Shown here: one piece after another, positions 16,383 through 25,018 of the stretch
How the letters are laid out: each line of letters opens with the position of its first letter
Numbering within the stretch: position 1 is the first letter of the stretch
Source of the DNA: Streptomyces rimosus subsp. rimosus
GTDB lineage: Bacteria; Actinomycetota; Actinomycetes; Streptomycetales; Streptomycetaceae
Assembly: GCF_000720725.1 (NCBI RefSeq)
Contig: NZ_JOCQ01000019.1
Location: forward strand, 1 to 64,000
Direction: 5' to 3'
Length of the DNA: 64,000 nucleotides
Made by a program: the position numbers and the translations under genes
The notes under the pieces: model-generated
Seen by the model: only the letters and a program-made list of their open reading frames with translations
What the model was told of the DNA's origin: nothing
The model's database searches: none

Positions 16383-17462
16383 CTAACTCCCGGACAGCAC
16401 AGGTGCATCAACCCTGGGACCGGTGGTCAGGGGGCAGCCGATGTCGAGCGCGCCCGCCTTCGCCAGGTTGTACCCGAGTTCGGCTCGGCTGCGACTGCCG
16501 AAGAGTTCCGCGGCCCTCTTGATGTGCGTACCGATACTGCGTGCGCTCAACCCGAGGCGCTTCGAAATCGCCTCATCCGTATGGCCGTTCACCATGAGTT
16601 TCAGGATGGTGCGCTGGATTTCGCTGGTGAGCCGGGGCGGGCGGGTCTGGCTCGTCTTGAATGTGACGGGCTCCGCCTGTTCCCATAAACCCTCGAACGT
16701 GTGGATGATGTAGTCGATCAGGCCGGGTTCACGAATGGCCAGCGCGTGCGCGTGAGACCCTTTGGGGGTGTGCACGGGGATGAAGGCGATGGCCCGGTCG
16801 CACACGATCAGCTGCTCGAAGGCGATCCCTACCGTACGGACCTCCGCCCCGACTCCGGTGACCTGTTCCGCATAGGCCAGGGTCGGCCCGTGGGAGCGCA
16901 TGGTGTGGCTGTACAGGGAGCGCTGGCGTACGCCCCGGCCGGCCGCTGCGAGCACCCGCGGCAGGGCCTCGGCCAGCAGGCCGACGGGCCGGCCGCCGCG
17001 CGGATGGGCGGTCAGCAGCTGATCGGTACACGCCTCCAGGGCCAGCCAGGTCGCGGCGTTGATGGTCTCCTCGCCCACCAGCGGCTGGATGCGGCTCTCC
17101 CGCTGCTGCTGTTCGTGGCGGTAGACGGCCTCCATCGGGGACAGTGCGGCGGTCAGCCGGTCCAGCACCGACTGCTGCTCTTCGATGGCTTGTTCTATCG
17201 GGTGAGCCAGAGTCATCGCGGCGATCGCCGGTGGTACAGGGAGGTAGCGGACGGCGGACTCACCCCTTCCGCCAGCTCCTGCCCCACCACCTGCTTCCGA
17301 CCCAGTGGCCTTCAGTGGTTGCAGCAGCCCCAGACTGACCAGACATCTCGGTACATCACCGGCCAACTCCCCGTCCCGTAACGCCTCGCGGTACTGGGCT
17401 AATCCGTTAGTGCAGACCGTTGTGCAGGCATTTTCGTCATCGTTTATGGCATAGATGCCCAT
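16383..17462 (-). CDS. LuxR-type helix-turn-helix regulator, candidate cluster regulator
   Basis: 359-residue regulator. The C-terminal 65 residues are a LuxR/GerE-type DNA-binding domain (LTSEIQRTILKLMVNGHTDE, then AISKRLGLSARSIGTHIKRA). The N-terminal part (residues 1-90) resembles a TrmB-like winged helix, and the middle contains AFEQLIVCDRAIAFIP. This architecture is common in Streptomyces regulators bordering biosynthetic clusters. Start ATG 17462 has a GGGGGG ribosome site. It diverges from the sulfotransferase/carbamoyltransferase operon and most likely controls it. Confidence 0.85.
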   Translation of the reverse strand: MGIYAINDDENACTTVCTNGLAQYREALRDGELAGDVPRCLVSLGLLQPLKATGSEAGGGAGAGGRGESAVRYLPVPPAIAAMTLAHPIEQAIEEQQSVLDRLTAALSPMEAVYRHEQQQRESRIQPLVGEETINAATWLALEACTDQLLTAHPRGGRPVGLLAEALPRVLAAAGRGVRQRSLYSHTMRSHGPTLAYAEQVTGVGAEVRTVGIAFEQLIVCDRAIAFIPVHTPKGSHAHALAIREPGLIDYIIHTFEGLWEQAEPVTFKTSQTRPPRLTSEIQRTILKLMVNGHTDEAISKRLGLSARSIGTHIKRAAELFGSRSRAELGYNLAKAGALDIGCPLTTGPRVDAPVLSGS

Positions 17463-17648
17463 ATTTCCCCCCTTCGTGTACCGGCAGTGCGTGATCAGGA
17501 TGCCCTGATTCCTTGATGGGGCGGGAGGGGGCTGACAGGATCAGATCAAGCCGATGATCAAGAAGTTACTGAAGTGATCTGGAGCGGGGGCGGCGACATT
17601 GATGATGCGCACCATTCACTTACGGCACAGGTTTTCCGGGAGCCGGTG
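17463..17648. promoter_or_regulatory. Divergent promoter region with repeated GATCA elements
   Basis: This gap between the LuxR-type gene and the operon contains several GATCA motifs: TGATCA at 17492 and 17555, plus GATCAGATCAAG and a second GATCAAG about 14 bp apart near 17540-17563. It should hold both divergent promoters. The repeats are candidate binding sites for the regulator; this is inference. Confidence 0.5.
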
Positions 17649-17930
17649 ATGAGGAATCCGGAAAAGGATTCTCGTTCATCGCTGTCCGACGTGCTGGACA
17701 TGCTGGACCGGGCCCGTAAATCCATTGACAAGGAATACGGCTCCGATGGTCAACTCGCCCGGGTTGTACTCCACTTGATCGACTGCGCCGCCGATGCCTC
17801 GGCTTTGCTGGCCGAGGCCGGAGATCTGGAGACGGCGCGCGAGGCGCTGGCATCGGCCCGGTCCGCGGTGATTGCCGCGACCTGCGCGGTTCGCCACACC
17901 CATGACGATATGAAAGCCACGACAGCATGA
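17649..17930 (+). CDS. Small helical protein, probable first gene of the biosynthetic operon
   Basis: 93-residue protein from ATG 17649 (MRNPEKDSRSSLSDVLDMLD). An in-frame start at 17574 lacks a good ribosome site. It appears all-helical with two amphipathic hairpins (LARVVLHLIDCAADASALLA and LETAREALASARSAVIAATC), resembling a small TPR-like or four-helix bundle. It lacks the DSL phosphopantetheine site, so it is not a carrier protein. No family recognised. It lies 28 bp upstream of the carbamoyltransferase gene. Confidence 0.65.
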   Translation: MRNPEKDSRSSLSDVLDMLDRARKSIDKEYGSDGQLARVVLHLIDCAADASALLAEAGDLETAREALASARSAVIAATCAVRHTHDDMKATTA

Positions 17931-17958
17931 GCTTGGCTATTCACGTGAAGGGACAAGC

Positions 17959-19692
17959 ATGATAACTGCGGGTCTGAAGCTGACCCAGAGCGGCGGTGTC
18001 GCTCTGCTGGACGGCGACAAGCTCATGTTCAACATCGAAATGCAGAAGCTGAACAATGGCCACCGCTACAGCAACGTCGACGAACTTGACGACATCACCC
18101 GGATCCTCGGCCATTACGGCTACGGCGTGGGGGACGTCAACCAGTGGGTGGTGGACGGCTGGGACGGTGCCGTCAACGGCCACGTCTCCACGCTCAGCGG
18201 TGGTGCGCCGCTCGACCTGATGGTCGCGCCCTACCGTGAGACCAGCAAGGTGCCCGACCCGGCCATGCCGGGCCACGCCGGCAAGCTGACCATCGCCGGC
18301 CGCACCATGGAGTACCAGAGCTACGTCCACGTGGCGAGCCACCTCGCGGCCGCGTACTGCACCAGCCCGTTCGCCCGCCGCGGCGAGCCCTCCATGGTCA
18401 TGGTCTGGGACGGCGGCTGCTTCCCGCGGCTGTACTGCGTGGACGCGGACGGCCGGATCGAGCCCGGCGGCGAGGTCTTCCCGCTGATCGGCCACACGTA
18501 CTCGATGGCCTCCCAGCACTGGGGCCCGTACTCCCGGAAGAACAAGTCCACCAACGTGGACGACCTCTCGGTGGCCGGCAAGATGATGGCCTACATCGCC
18601 CTCGGCACCCCCCGGCCCGAGATCGAGGCCATCTTCAAGGAGCTCTTCCACGAGCACTTCGAGGCGGACACCGAACGGGTCCGCTCCTACCGCGAAAAGA
18701 TCATCGGCTGCGGCTCCACCGGCGAACCGTCGCACGGCTACGTGCACGCTTTCCTCGCCGATGTCGCCGCGCGTACCGAACAGCTCGGTGTCAGCGACGA
18801 AGACGTGCTGGCCAGCGTGCACACCTTCATCGAGGGGTTGCTGCTGGAGCGGGTCGCGGCCAAGATCCGCAAGTGGAAGGGCGACGAGCCCTGGAACCTC
18901 TGCTTCGCCGGTGGCTGTGCCCTCAACATCAAGTGGAACAGCGCCCTGCGCGCCCACCCCGCCATCAAGGCGATGTGGGTGCCGCCGTTCCCGGACGACT
19001 CGGGCTCCGCGATCGGCACCGCCTGTCTGCGGGCCGCCGACGGCGCGGGTCTGCGGCCGCTGGAGTGGGGCACCCGCCAGGGCCCCGACCTGGTCCGCAC
19101 CCCACACGTACCTCAGGGCTGGTCCGTGGTGCCCTGTCGCCCCGAGGAGCTGGCCCGCATCATCCACCGCACCGGTGAGCCGGTCGTCGTACTCAACGGC
19201 CCGGCGGAGCTCGGCCCGAGGGCGCTCGGCGCGCGAAGCATCATCGCGCCCGCCGTCGACCCGGAGATGAAGGTCCGGCTCAACGACGCCAAGAAGCGCG
19301 AGCACTTCCGGCCCGTCGCACCGCTCTGCCTGGTCGAGCACGCTCCGACGATCTTCGACCCGGGCACTCCCGACCCGCACATGCTCTTCGAGCACCGGGT
19401 CCGTCCCGAGTGGGTCGACAAGGTGCCCGCGATCATGCACCTGGACGGCACCGCTCGCCTGCAGACCGTCAGCGTGGAGGACGATCCGACACTGGCCGCG
19501 ATCCTGCGCGAATACCACAAGTGGAGCGGCGTTCCGGTGCTGTGCAACACCAGCGCCAACTACAACGGCCGCAGTTTCTTCCCGGATGTCGCCTCGGCGA
19601 TCGAATGGGGCCAGGTCGACATGGTGTGGTCCGAAGGTGTCCTGTACCGCCGCGCGCTCGGCCACGACGGCCGCATCGGCAACGAGCAGTAG
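17959..19692 (+). CDS. NodU/CmcH-type carbamoyltransferase
   Basis: 577-residue enzyme transferring a carbamoyl group from carbamoyl phosphate via carbamoyl-AMP to an acceptor hydroxyl or amine. The N-terminal Kae1-like domain has the metal-binding H124 and H128 in YVHVASHLAAAY and WDGG at 150-153. The C-terminal YrdC-like domain has ELGPRALGARSIIA (417-430) and NDAKKREHFRPVAP. The opening GLKLTQSGGVALLDGD and IEMQKLNNGHRYS differ from the usual EERFSRVKH pattern of TobZ-like enzymes, so this is a divergent branch. It is followed after 12 bp by a sulfotransferase gene. Confidence 0.92.
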   Translation: MITAGLKLTQSGGVALLDGDKLMFNIEMQKLNNGHRYSNVDELDDITRILGHYGYGVGDVNQWVVDGWDGAVNGHVSTLSGGAPLDLMVAPYRETSKVPDPAMPGHAGKLTIAGRTMEYQSYVHVASHLAAAYCTSPFARRGEPSMVMVWDGGCFPRLYCVDADGRIEPGGEVFPLIGHTYSMASQHWGPYSRKNKSTNVDDLSVAGKMMAYIALGTPRPEIEAIFKELFHEHFEADTERVRSYREKIIGCGSTGEPSHGYVHAFLADVAARTEQLGVSDEDVLASVHTFIEGLLLERVAAKIRKWKGDEPWNLCFAGGCALNIKWNSALRAHPAIKAMWVPPFPDDSGSAIGTACLRAADGAGLRPLEWGTRQGPDLVRTPHVPQGWSVVPCRPEELARIIHRTGEPVVVLNGPAELGPRALGARSIIAPAVDPEMKVRLNDAKKREHFRPVAPLCLVEHAPTIFDPGTPDPHMLFEHRVRPEWVDKVPAIMHLDGTARLQTVSVEDDPTLAAILREYHKWSGVPVLCNTSANYNGRSFFPDVASAIEWGQVDMVWSEGVLYRRALGHDGRIGNEQ

Positions 19693-19704
19693 GAAAGGAG
19701 AGAC

Positions 19705-20667
19705 ATGCCCCAGGCACCGCGCACCATGGTGATCTCCCTGCAGAAGGCCGGCACCCACCTCATGCAGGGGCTGATGGTCAAGCTCGGCTACAAGATGACC
19801 GGCGTACCCCGGCCCGCCCCCGACAACGTACCCGAGTTCGACGACGCCCAGCTGCTGGAGATCGCCTCCGTCACCCGCTCCCGCGCGGAATACGAGGAAC
19901 TGCTCACCCTCGAATCCGAGCAGCTGCGCAAGGCGACCCAGGACGACTTCGCGGCCCTCGGCTGGCACTGGCAGCGCCGGCTCGGCCAGCGGGTGGTCAA
20001 CCGGTACGGGCAGACCCGGCTGGACTTCGCCGAGGGGGTCATCAGCAACGAGCACATCTCGTACTCGAAGTTCGCCGACACCCCGCGCGGACTGTGCTGG
20101 ATCTTCCATGAGCTGGACATCGACAAGGTCGACGGCACCTTCCTGAGCGAGTGGGTGGCCACCGACGCCCCGCCGCTGGTGTTCAACTACCGCGACCCGC
20201 GGGACACCGTGGTCTCGATGATCAACTTCCTGGAGGGCCGCACTGCTGCGGGCTACGGGAACTTCTACGAGTTCGACATCTTCCACACGATCCTCAAGTC
20301 GCTGCCCACCTGGGAAGAGAAGATCGACTACGCCCTCCGGGACCCCTCCTTCCTGGGCCGCGACCAGTTCGAGCGGTCGATGTGGCTGCTGCGCCACCCC
20401 GATGTGTGCAAGGTGCGCTTCGAGGACCTTGTCGGCCCGAACGGTGGTGGTTCCCGGGAGAGCCAGGTCGAGACCCTGAACCGGCTGCTCACCCACGTCG
20501 GCTCGGCGGAGGACCCGGAGGAGATCGCCGACAAGATCTACAACCAGGCTTCCTGGAGCTTCTTCAAGGGCCGCTCCGGTGCCTGGCGGGAGCACTTCAC
20601 CGAGAACAACATCGCCCGGTTCAACGAACAGTTCGGCGATCTTCTCGAACAGTACGGGTACGAGTGA
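19705..20667 (+). CDS. PAPS-dependent sulfotransferase
   Basis: 320-residue cytosolic-type sulfotransferase that moves the sulfuryl group of PAPS onto a hydroxyl or nitrogen acceptor. The 5'-phosphosulfate loop is SLQKAGTHLM (11-20). The 3'-phosphate site is NYRDPRDTVVSM with R163 and S171. The C-terminal FKGRSGAWREHF (287-298) matches the RxGxxGxW nucleotide-binding motif. It is preceded by AGGAAAGGAGAG. The ATP-grasp gene starts within its stop (TGATG). The same operon encodes PAPS synthesis and PAP removal, so this is almost certainly the consumer of that PAPS. The acceptor is unknown. Confidence 0.93.
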   Translation: MPQAPRTMVISLQKAGTHLMQGLMVKLGYKMTGVPRPAPDNVPEFDDAQLLEIASVTRSRAEYEELLTLESEQLRKATQDDFAALGWHWQRRLGQRVVNRYGQTRLDFAEGVISNEHISYSKFADTPRGLCWIFHELDIDKVDGTFLSEWVATDAPPLVFNYRDPRDTVVSMINFLEGRTAAGYGNFYEFDIFHTILKSLPTWEEKIDYALRDPSFLGRDQFERSMWLLRHPDVCKVRFEDLVGPNGGGSRESQVETLNRLLTHVGSAEDPEEIADKIYNQASWSFFKGRSGAWREHFTENNIARFNEQFGDLLEQYGYE

Positions 20668-22055
20668 TGAACGACGACGCCGCCATGGCTCCCGCCCTCC
20701 ACCGCCCCACCCCACGTCCCCGCGCCTTCGTGCTGCTCGGCGGACTGAAGGTGATACTCCGCAACTGGCGCTACCTGACCGGGCTGGAGGAGCGGGGGAT
20801 CGTCCCGCTCGTCCTCACCTCGGAGCAATGGCGCGAGGAGTGCCTGCGGCAGATGGCCTCCGGGGAGCGCCCCGGCTCGCTCATCGCCGACGCCGGGTTC
20901 GTCCCGGGCACGGTCGGGGTGGAGGGTGGCTTCACCGGCGGCGTCGTCGCGCAGGTCATGGCGTGGCGCGAACGCTACGACATCGTCGGCGTGTTCGCGG
21001 CCGGGGAAATGCTCGTCGAGCAGACCGGCATCGTCGCCGACCTGCTCGGCCTGCCCTCGCCCGGTCTGCGCGCCACCCGGGTCTGCCGCGACAAGCACCT
21101 CCAGCGCGCCTACCTGGCCGAGTGGAGCCCGCGGGCGCTGGCCGTCCCGCCGGGTGGGCGGGACGACGTGCCGTATGGCGAGATCGCCTTCCCGGTGGTG
21201 CTCAAACCGACGGGTAGGCGGGAGAGTTCAGGCGTCCAGGTCGTCGGGGACCGGGACCGGCTGCGGGCGCTGCTGCGTTCCACGGAGTACTCACCGGGCG
21301 AGACCCTGCTGATCGAGGACCAGGTCAGGGGGCAGGAGTACTCGGTCGAGTCACTGGTACAGGACGGAAAGATCGTCTTCGAGTCGGTGACGCACAAGCG
21401 CACCAATGAGGAGGCGGGCGACCACTTCGTGGAGCTGGGCCACACCGTCCCGGCGCCCCCGACCGCCGGCAGCGAGCGGCTGCTGGCGGCCAACCAGTCC
21501 GTGGTCGAGCGCCTCGCGGTGGAGAACGGCATCGTTCACACCGAGTTGCGGCTGGCCGACGACGGCCGCCCGGTACTGATGGAGGTGGCGGTACGCACTC
21601 CCGGCGACGGGCTGCTGCCGCTCTACCACCTGGCCACCGGACGCCCCATGGAACCGGACATCCTGCGGATCGCCCTCGGCGAACCGGTGACCCGGCCCGA
21701 ACCGGCCCGGTACGCCCGCCAGGTCTACCTGGAGACGCCGCACGGGATCCTCCGCGATGTCACCGTGCATCCCGCGCTGGGCGTCGAGCCTGTGTGGGCC
21801 GCGAACGGCCAGCCCTGGCCGGACCTGGCTCCAGGCCGTCCCGGGGACCCGGCGGCGCTGCGGGCGGTGATCGTTCTCAAGCGCCCCGGAACGCGTGTCG
21901 GCCCGCTCACCGAATCCGGGGACCGGGTGGTGACCTTCCTCATCGACGCCCCCACGTCAGCCGAACTGGACCGACTGGAAGCTGAAGTCCGTGCTTCCAT
22001 CGAGGTTCTGACCACCCCACACGAGAAGGGCACAGATACAGATGTGGATCGTTGA
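20667..22055 (+). CDS. ATP-grasp carboxylate-amine ligase
   Basis: 462-residue ATP-grasp enzyme starting at ATG 20667, overlapping the sulfotransferase stop by one base. The fold is indicated by the central FPVVLKPTGRRESSGVQVV, the ETLLIEDQVRGQEYSVESLV segment, and the metal-binding TELRLADDGRPVLMEVAVRT. Such enzymes activate a carboxylate as acyl-phosphate and join it to an amine, often making dipeptides or amides in natural products. Substrates are unknown. It is the only clear bond-forming ligase in the cluster and may build the scaffold. It overlaps the YciI-like gene by 14 nt. Confidence 0.9.
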   Translation: MNDDAAMAPALHRPTPRPRAFVLLGGLKVILRNWRYLTGLEERGIVPLVLTSEQWREECLRQMASGERPGSLIADAGFVPGTVGVEGGFTGGVVAQVMAWRERYDIVGVFAAGEMLVEQTGIVADLLGLPSPGLRATRVCRDKHLQRAYLAEWSPRALAVPPGGRDDVPYGEIAFPVVLKPTGRRESSGVQVVGDRDRLRALLRSTEYSPGETLLIEDQVRGQEYSVESLVQDGKIVFESVTHKRTNEEAGDHFVELGHTVPAPPTAGSERLLAANQSVVERLAVENGIVHTELRLADDGRPVLMEVAVRTPGDGLLPLYHLATGRPMEPDILRIALGEPVTRPEPARYARQVYLETPHGILRDVTVHPALGVEPVWAANGQPWPDLAPGRPGDPAALRAVIVLKRPGTRVGPLTESGDRVVTFLIDAPTSAELDRLEAEVRASIEVLTTPHEKGTDTDVDR

Positions 22056-22302
22056 ACTCTCCTTCACCCAGGCCCCCGAGCGGCTCGCCGCGCGTCCCGC
22101 GCACCGCGAGAAGTTGACGGCGCTGCACGAGAAGGGCCTCCTCCGGATGGCCGGCCCGCTCGCCGACGACTCCGGGGCACTGCTCGTCTTCGACGTGCCG
22201 GACCGGGCCGCACTCGACGCACTGATCGCCGAGGACCCGTACTTCGCGACCGAGGGTGTGCGGGTCGAGTCGCTGCGGGAGTGGCAGCCCTTCATCCGCT
22301 GA
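22042..22302 (+). CDS. YciI-like (YCII domain) protein
   Basis: 86-residue protein with the YCII ferredoxin-like fold: FTQAPERLAARPAHREKLTA, then GPLADDSGALLVFDV, then EDPYFATEGVRVESLREWQP. The invariant His and Asp of the family are present (H22 region, GPLADD). Family members are small dimeric proteins that may act as dehalogenases or accessory catalysts. Here it may tailor or bind an intermediate. Its start overlaps the ATP-grasp gene, so translation is probably coupled. Confidence 0.85.
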   Translation: MWIVELSFTQAPERLAARPAHREKLTALHEKGLLRMAGPLADDSGALLVFDVPDRAALDALIAEDPYFATEGVRVESLREWQPFIR

Positions 22303-22335
22303 CCGATACCGAAGACCTAGGGAGAGGGGACCGCG

Positions 22336-23715
22336 ATGGGTCAGAGCCCGCAGGCCCCGGCCGGGGCGGACGGACCCCGGGCAAACGGGCCGGAGGCGGA
22401 CGGCCCGGCGGTGGACGCGCCGCGCCCGCTGATGCGGATGAGCATCTTCCGGCGCCTGTGGGCCGGTGACGCCGTATCCCGGCTCGGGTATCAGATCGCG
22501 CTCTTCCTGTTCCCGCTGCTGGCCGTGGTGGAACTGCACAGCAGCGGAGCCGAGGCCGGCCTGGTCTCCGCCTCGCAGTTCGTGCCGGTGGTGGTCCTCT
22601 CCATCGTCGCTGGGGTCTTCGCCGACCGCGCACCCACCCGCACGCTCATCGTGGTGTGCACGGTGGTGCGCGGAGCGGCACTCGCGCTGCTCGGCGTCGG
22701 TTACGCGTTGTTCGGGCTCAGCCTGTGGATGCTGCTCACGATCGCCTTCGTGGTCGGCTCGGCCACCGTCTTCTACGACATCGGCTACCAGTCGGCCGTG
22801 CCCAAACTGCTCCGTCCCAAGGAACTGGCCGAGGGCAACGGCATCCTGCAGGCCAGCAACTCCGCGACCCAGATGGCCGGGCCGGCGCTCGCCGGCGTCT
22901 TCGTGCAGCTGGCCGGTCTGCCGTTCGCGGTGACCGTGACGTGCGCTCTGTTCGCGGGGGCCGGCCTCGCCTTCTGGTCGCTGCGGATCACCGAGGACGA
23001 GGGGGCCGCGTCAGCCCGCCCCGGGGGCCGGGCCCTGCTCGACGGACTCCGGTTCACCTGGACATGCCGGCCCATCCGGAACCTGTGCGTCCAGTCCGGC
23101 CTGTTCAACCTCCACGAACAGGCCTTCCTCACCGCCTTCATGGTCTACGGGGTACGGCAGGCGGGGTTGTCGGCCGGGGCCGTCGGCTTGATCATCGGGG
23201 TGGCCAGCATCGGCGCGCTGGCCGGTTCGGTGGGCACGGGCCGGCTCGCCGCCCGTCTGCACGCAGGACGCGCGCTCACCACCGGGTTGCTGATCGCCTC
23301 CGGTTCCCTGCTGCTGGGCCCGCTGCTCGCCGTCGCCGGAGCGCTGCCGCCGGTCGCCGCATACGGGCTGGCCTTCCTCTGCAACGGGCTCGCCCTGGGC
23401 GCGTACAACGTCTATGTCATGAGCCTGCGGCAGACCATCCCGCCCCGCGAGTACCTGGGCTCGGTGACCGCGAGCTACCGGCTCGTCGCCCTCGGGCCCA
23501 ACCCGCTGGGCGCGCTGGTCGGCGGGGCCCTCGCCGATGCCCTCACCCCGGAGAAGGCGCTGCTGCTGATCGGCGCCTCGCTGACGCTGTCCGCACTGCC
23601 ACTGCTGATCTCGCCGGTCAAGAGGGTGCGCCGGGTCGAGGACGCGGGTGAGGACCTGCGGGCCTTCGTACCCGCCGGGCCGCGGCCGGTATCGGCGGAA
23701 GAACGGGAAGGGTGA
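22336..23715 (+). CDS. MFS transporter, MFS_3/EntS-like exporter
   Basis: 459-residue, 12-TM major facilitator resembling EntS and macrolide MefA-type exporters: LWAGDAVSRLGYQIALFLFP, GVFADRAPTRTLIVV, FYDIGYQSAVPKLL, LAEGNGILQASNSATQMAGP. An N-terminal 30-residue Pro/Ala/Gly-rich cytoplasmic extension precedes the first helix. In a biosynthetic operon this most likely exports the product or gives self-resistance. It is 33 bp from the YciI-like gene and 3 bp from the next gene. Confidence 0.9.
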   Translation: MGQSPQAPAGADGPRANGPEADGPAVDAPRPLMRMSIFRRLWAGDAVSRLGYQIALFLFPLLAVVELHSSGAEAGLVSASQFVPVVVLSIVAGVFADRAPTRTLIVVCTVVRGAALALLGVGYALFGLSLWMLLTIAFVVGSATVFYDIGYQSAVPKLLRPKELAEGNGILQASNSATQMAGPALAGVFVQLAGLPFAVTVTCALFAGAGLAFWSLRITEDEGAASARPGGRALLDGLRFTWTCRPIRNLCVQSGLFNLHEQAFLTAFMVYGVRQAGLSAGAVGLIIGVASIGALAGSVGTGRLAARLHAGRALTTGLLIASGSLLLGPLLAVAGALPPVAAYGLAFLCNGLALGAYNVYVMSLRQTIPPREYLGSVTASYRLVALGPNPLGALVGGALADALTPEKALLLIGASLTLSALPLLISPVKRVRRVEDAGEDLRAFVPAGPRPVSAEEREG

Positions 23716-23718
23716 CCA

Positions 23719-24996
23719 GTGGACACGTATCTTGAGGACGGCGCGGCGGCCCTCACAGCCGCGCAGTGGGAATCGCTCCACGGCACCGGCCGCGCCGACC
23801 GCAGCCAGGGCTACGCCCGGTTCCGCGAGCACATGGAACCCGGCACTCCACTGCTGCTCACGGCAGCGGACGCCGCCGGACGCTGTGCCGCCTTGCACGG
23901 CACGCTGACCACCCCTGCCTCCGGACTGTTCAGCCACCCCTGGAAGCTGCTCACCGCCGAGCAGATGCTCCGCCCCGAGGAGAACGGCGGGGAGCAGGCC
24001 CGGGCGGACCACGCGGAACTGCTGCGCGCCGTCGTCGGAACCGGATCCGGTGCCGGGGGCGGGAGCGGGGAAGGCGGCGGTGCCGGCGAACGGCCGGACG
24101 CGGCCGCACTCACCGCCGTGCTCGGCGAGGCGATCGTCTTCCGGGGCTTCGACTCGACCGAGGCCGGACTGCGCACCGGCCTCGACGGCGCGACCCGCCA
24201 CCAGGCACTGCTCGCGTTGCTGGAGGGCGCCCGGGACGCCGTGCGCGCCGGAACCGCCGGCGCGGTCTGCCTGCCCTTCGTACGCGAGGACGATGAGCCG
24301 CTGCGTACCGCACTCGGCGAGCTCGGCTTCCGGTCGGCCGTCCTGACGGCGGTCTCGGACTTCGACCTCACCGGGGTCTCCTCGTATGAGGAGTACGTCG
24401 CCGCGCTCCCCAGCCGACGGCGCCGTACCTACCGCAAGGAAGAGCAGGCCATGGCCGACTCCGCGCTGCGGATCGACACCTGGCCGCTGGCCGGGCACGT
24501 GGCGCAGGTCGCCGCGCTGGAGGCGCGCAATGTCGCCAAGTACGGAGGCCGGCCGGACCCGGAGGTTCTGATCGCGGCCCGCTCCGCCATGGCGGAGCTG
24601 CTCGGCCACCAGGTGCGGGTCGCGGTCGCGGTCCGCCCCGACGGCGGCCCGGCCGCGGGTGAGCCGGCGGCCTGCGGCATCCATATGGCCGATGACCACA
24701 GCTACTGCATCCTCATGTACGGGGCGGACGACACCGTCGCCGACGGCGGACCGGCCTACCCCTGCCTGACCTTCTACGAGCCGCTGCGCTACGCGGCGGA
24801 CCACGGGCTGGCCACCGTACGCCTGGGCTTCGAGGCATTCAGCGCCAAGTTGCGGCGCGGCGCCCGGCTCTCGCGGCGCGAAACATGGATCTGGACACCC
24901 GACGGCGACCGGCTCGCCGCGCTGCACCGGGTGATGGAGTTCCTGGCCGCCCGCACCGCGACGCATTTCGAACATCTCATCGGTCACGCTGCCTGA
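23719..24996 (+). CDS. GNAT/FemAB-like acyl- or aminoacyltransferase
   Basis: 425-residue protein from GTG 23719. The C-terminal half has a double-GNAT, BioF2/PF04339-like look: PSRRRRTYRKEEQAMAD, IHMADDHSYCILMYGADD, YPCLTFYEPLRYAADHGLAT, RLGFEAFSAKLRRGARL. Such enzymes often use aminoacyl-tRNA or acyl-CoA to acylate an amine. A Gly-rich linker (about residues 112-128) is inserted in the N-terminal half. In this operon it could add an amino acid to the scaffold. Donor and acceptor are unknown. The superfamily call is good; specific chemistry is inference. Confidence 0.78.
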   Translation: MDTYLEDGAAALTAAQWESLHGTGRADRSQGYARFREHMEPGTPLLLTAADAAGRCAALHGTLTTPASGLFSHPWKLLTAEQMLRPEENGGEQARADHAELLRAVVGTGSGAGGGSGEGGGAGERPDAAALTAVLGEAIVFRGFDSTEAGLRTGLDGATRHQALLALLEGARDAVRAGTAGAVCLPFVREDDEPLRTALGELGFRSAVLTAVSDFDLTGVSSYEEYVAALPSRRRRTYRKEEQAMADSALRIDTWPLAGHVAQVAALEARNVAKYGGRPDPEVLIAARSAMAELLGHQVRVAVAVRPDGGPAAGEPAACGIHMADDHSYCILMYGADDTVADGGPAYPCLTFYEPLRYAADHGLATVRLGFEAFSAKLRRGARLSRRETWIWTPDGDRLAALHRVMEFLAARTATHFEHLIGHAA

Positions 24997-25018
24997 CCAG
25001 AAAGAGGTTGACCCGATC

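Noticed and set aside
17649..17930. Carrier protein at the head of the biosynthetic operon
   Set aside because: The small helical protein lacks a DSL/DSx phosphopantetheine attachment motif.
17941..20715. 924-codon minus-strand open frame opposite the carbamoyltransferase
   Set aside because: Conserved catalytic motifs are on the plus strand; the minus frame shows none.
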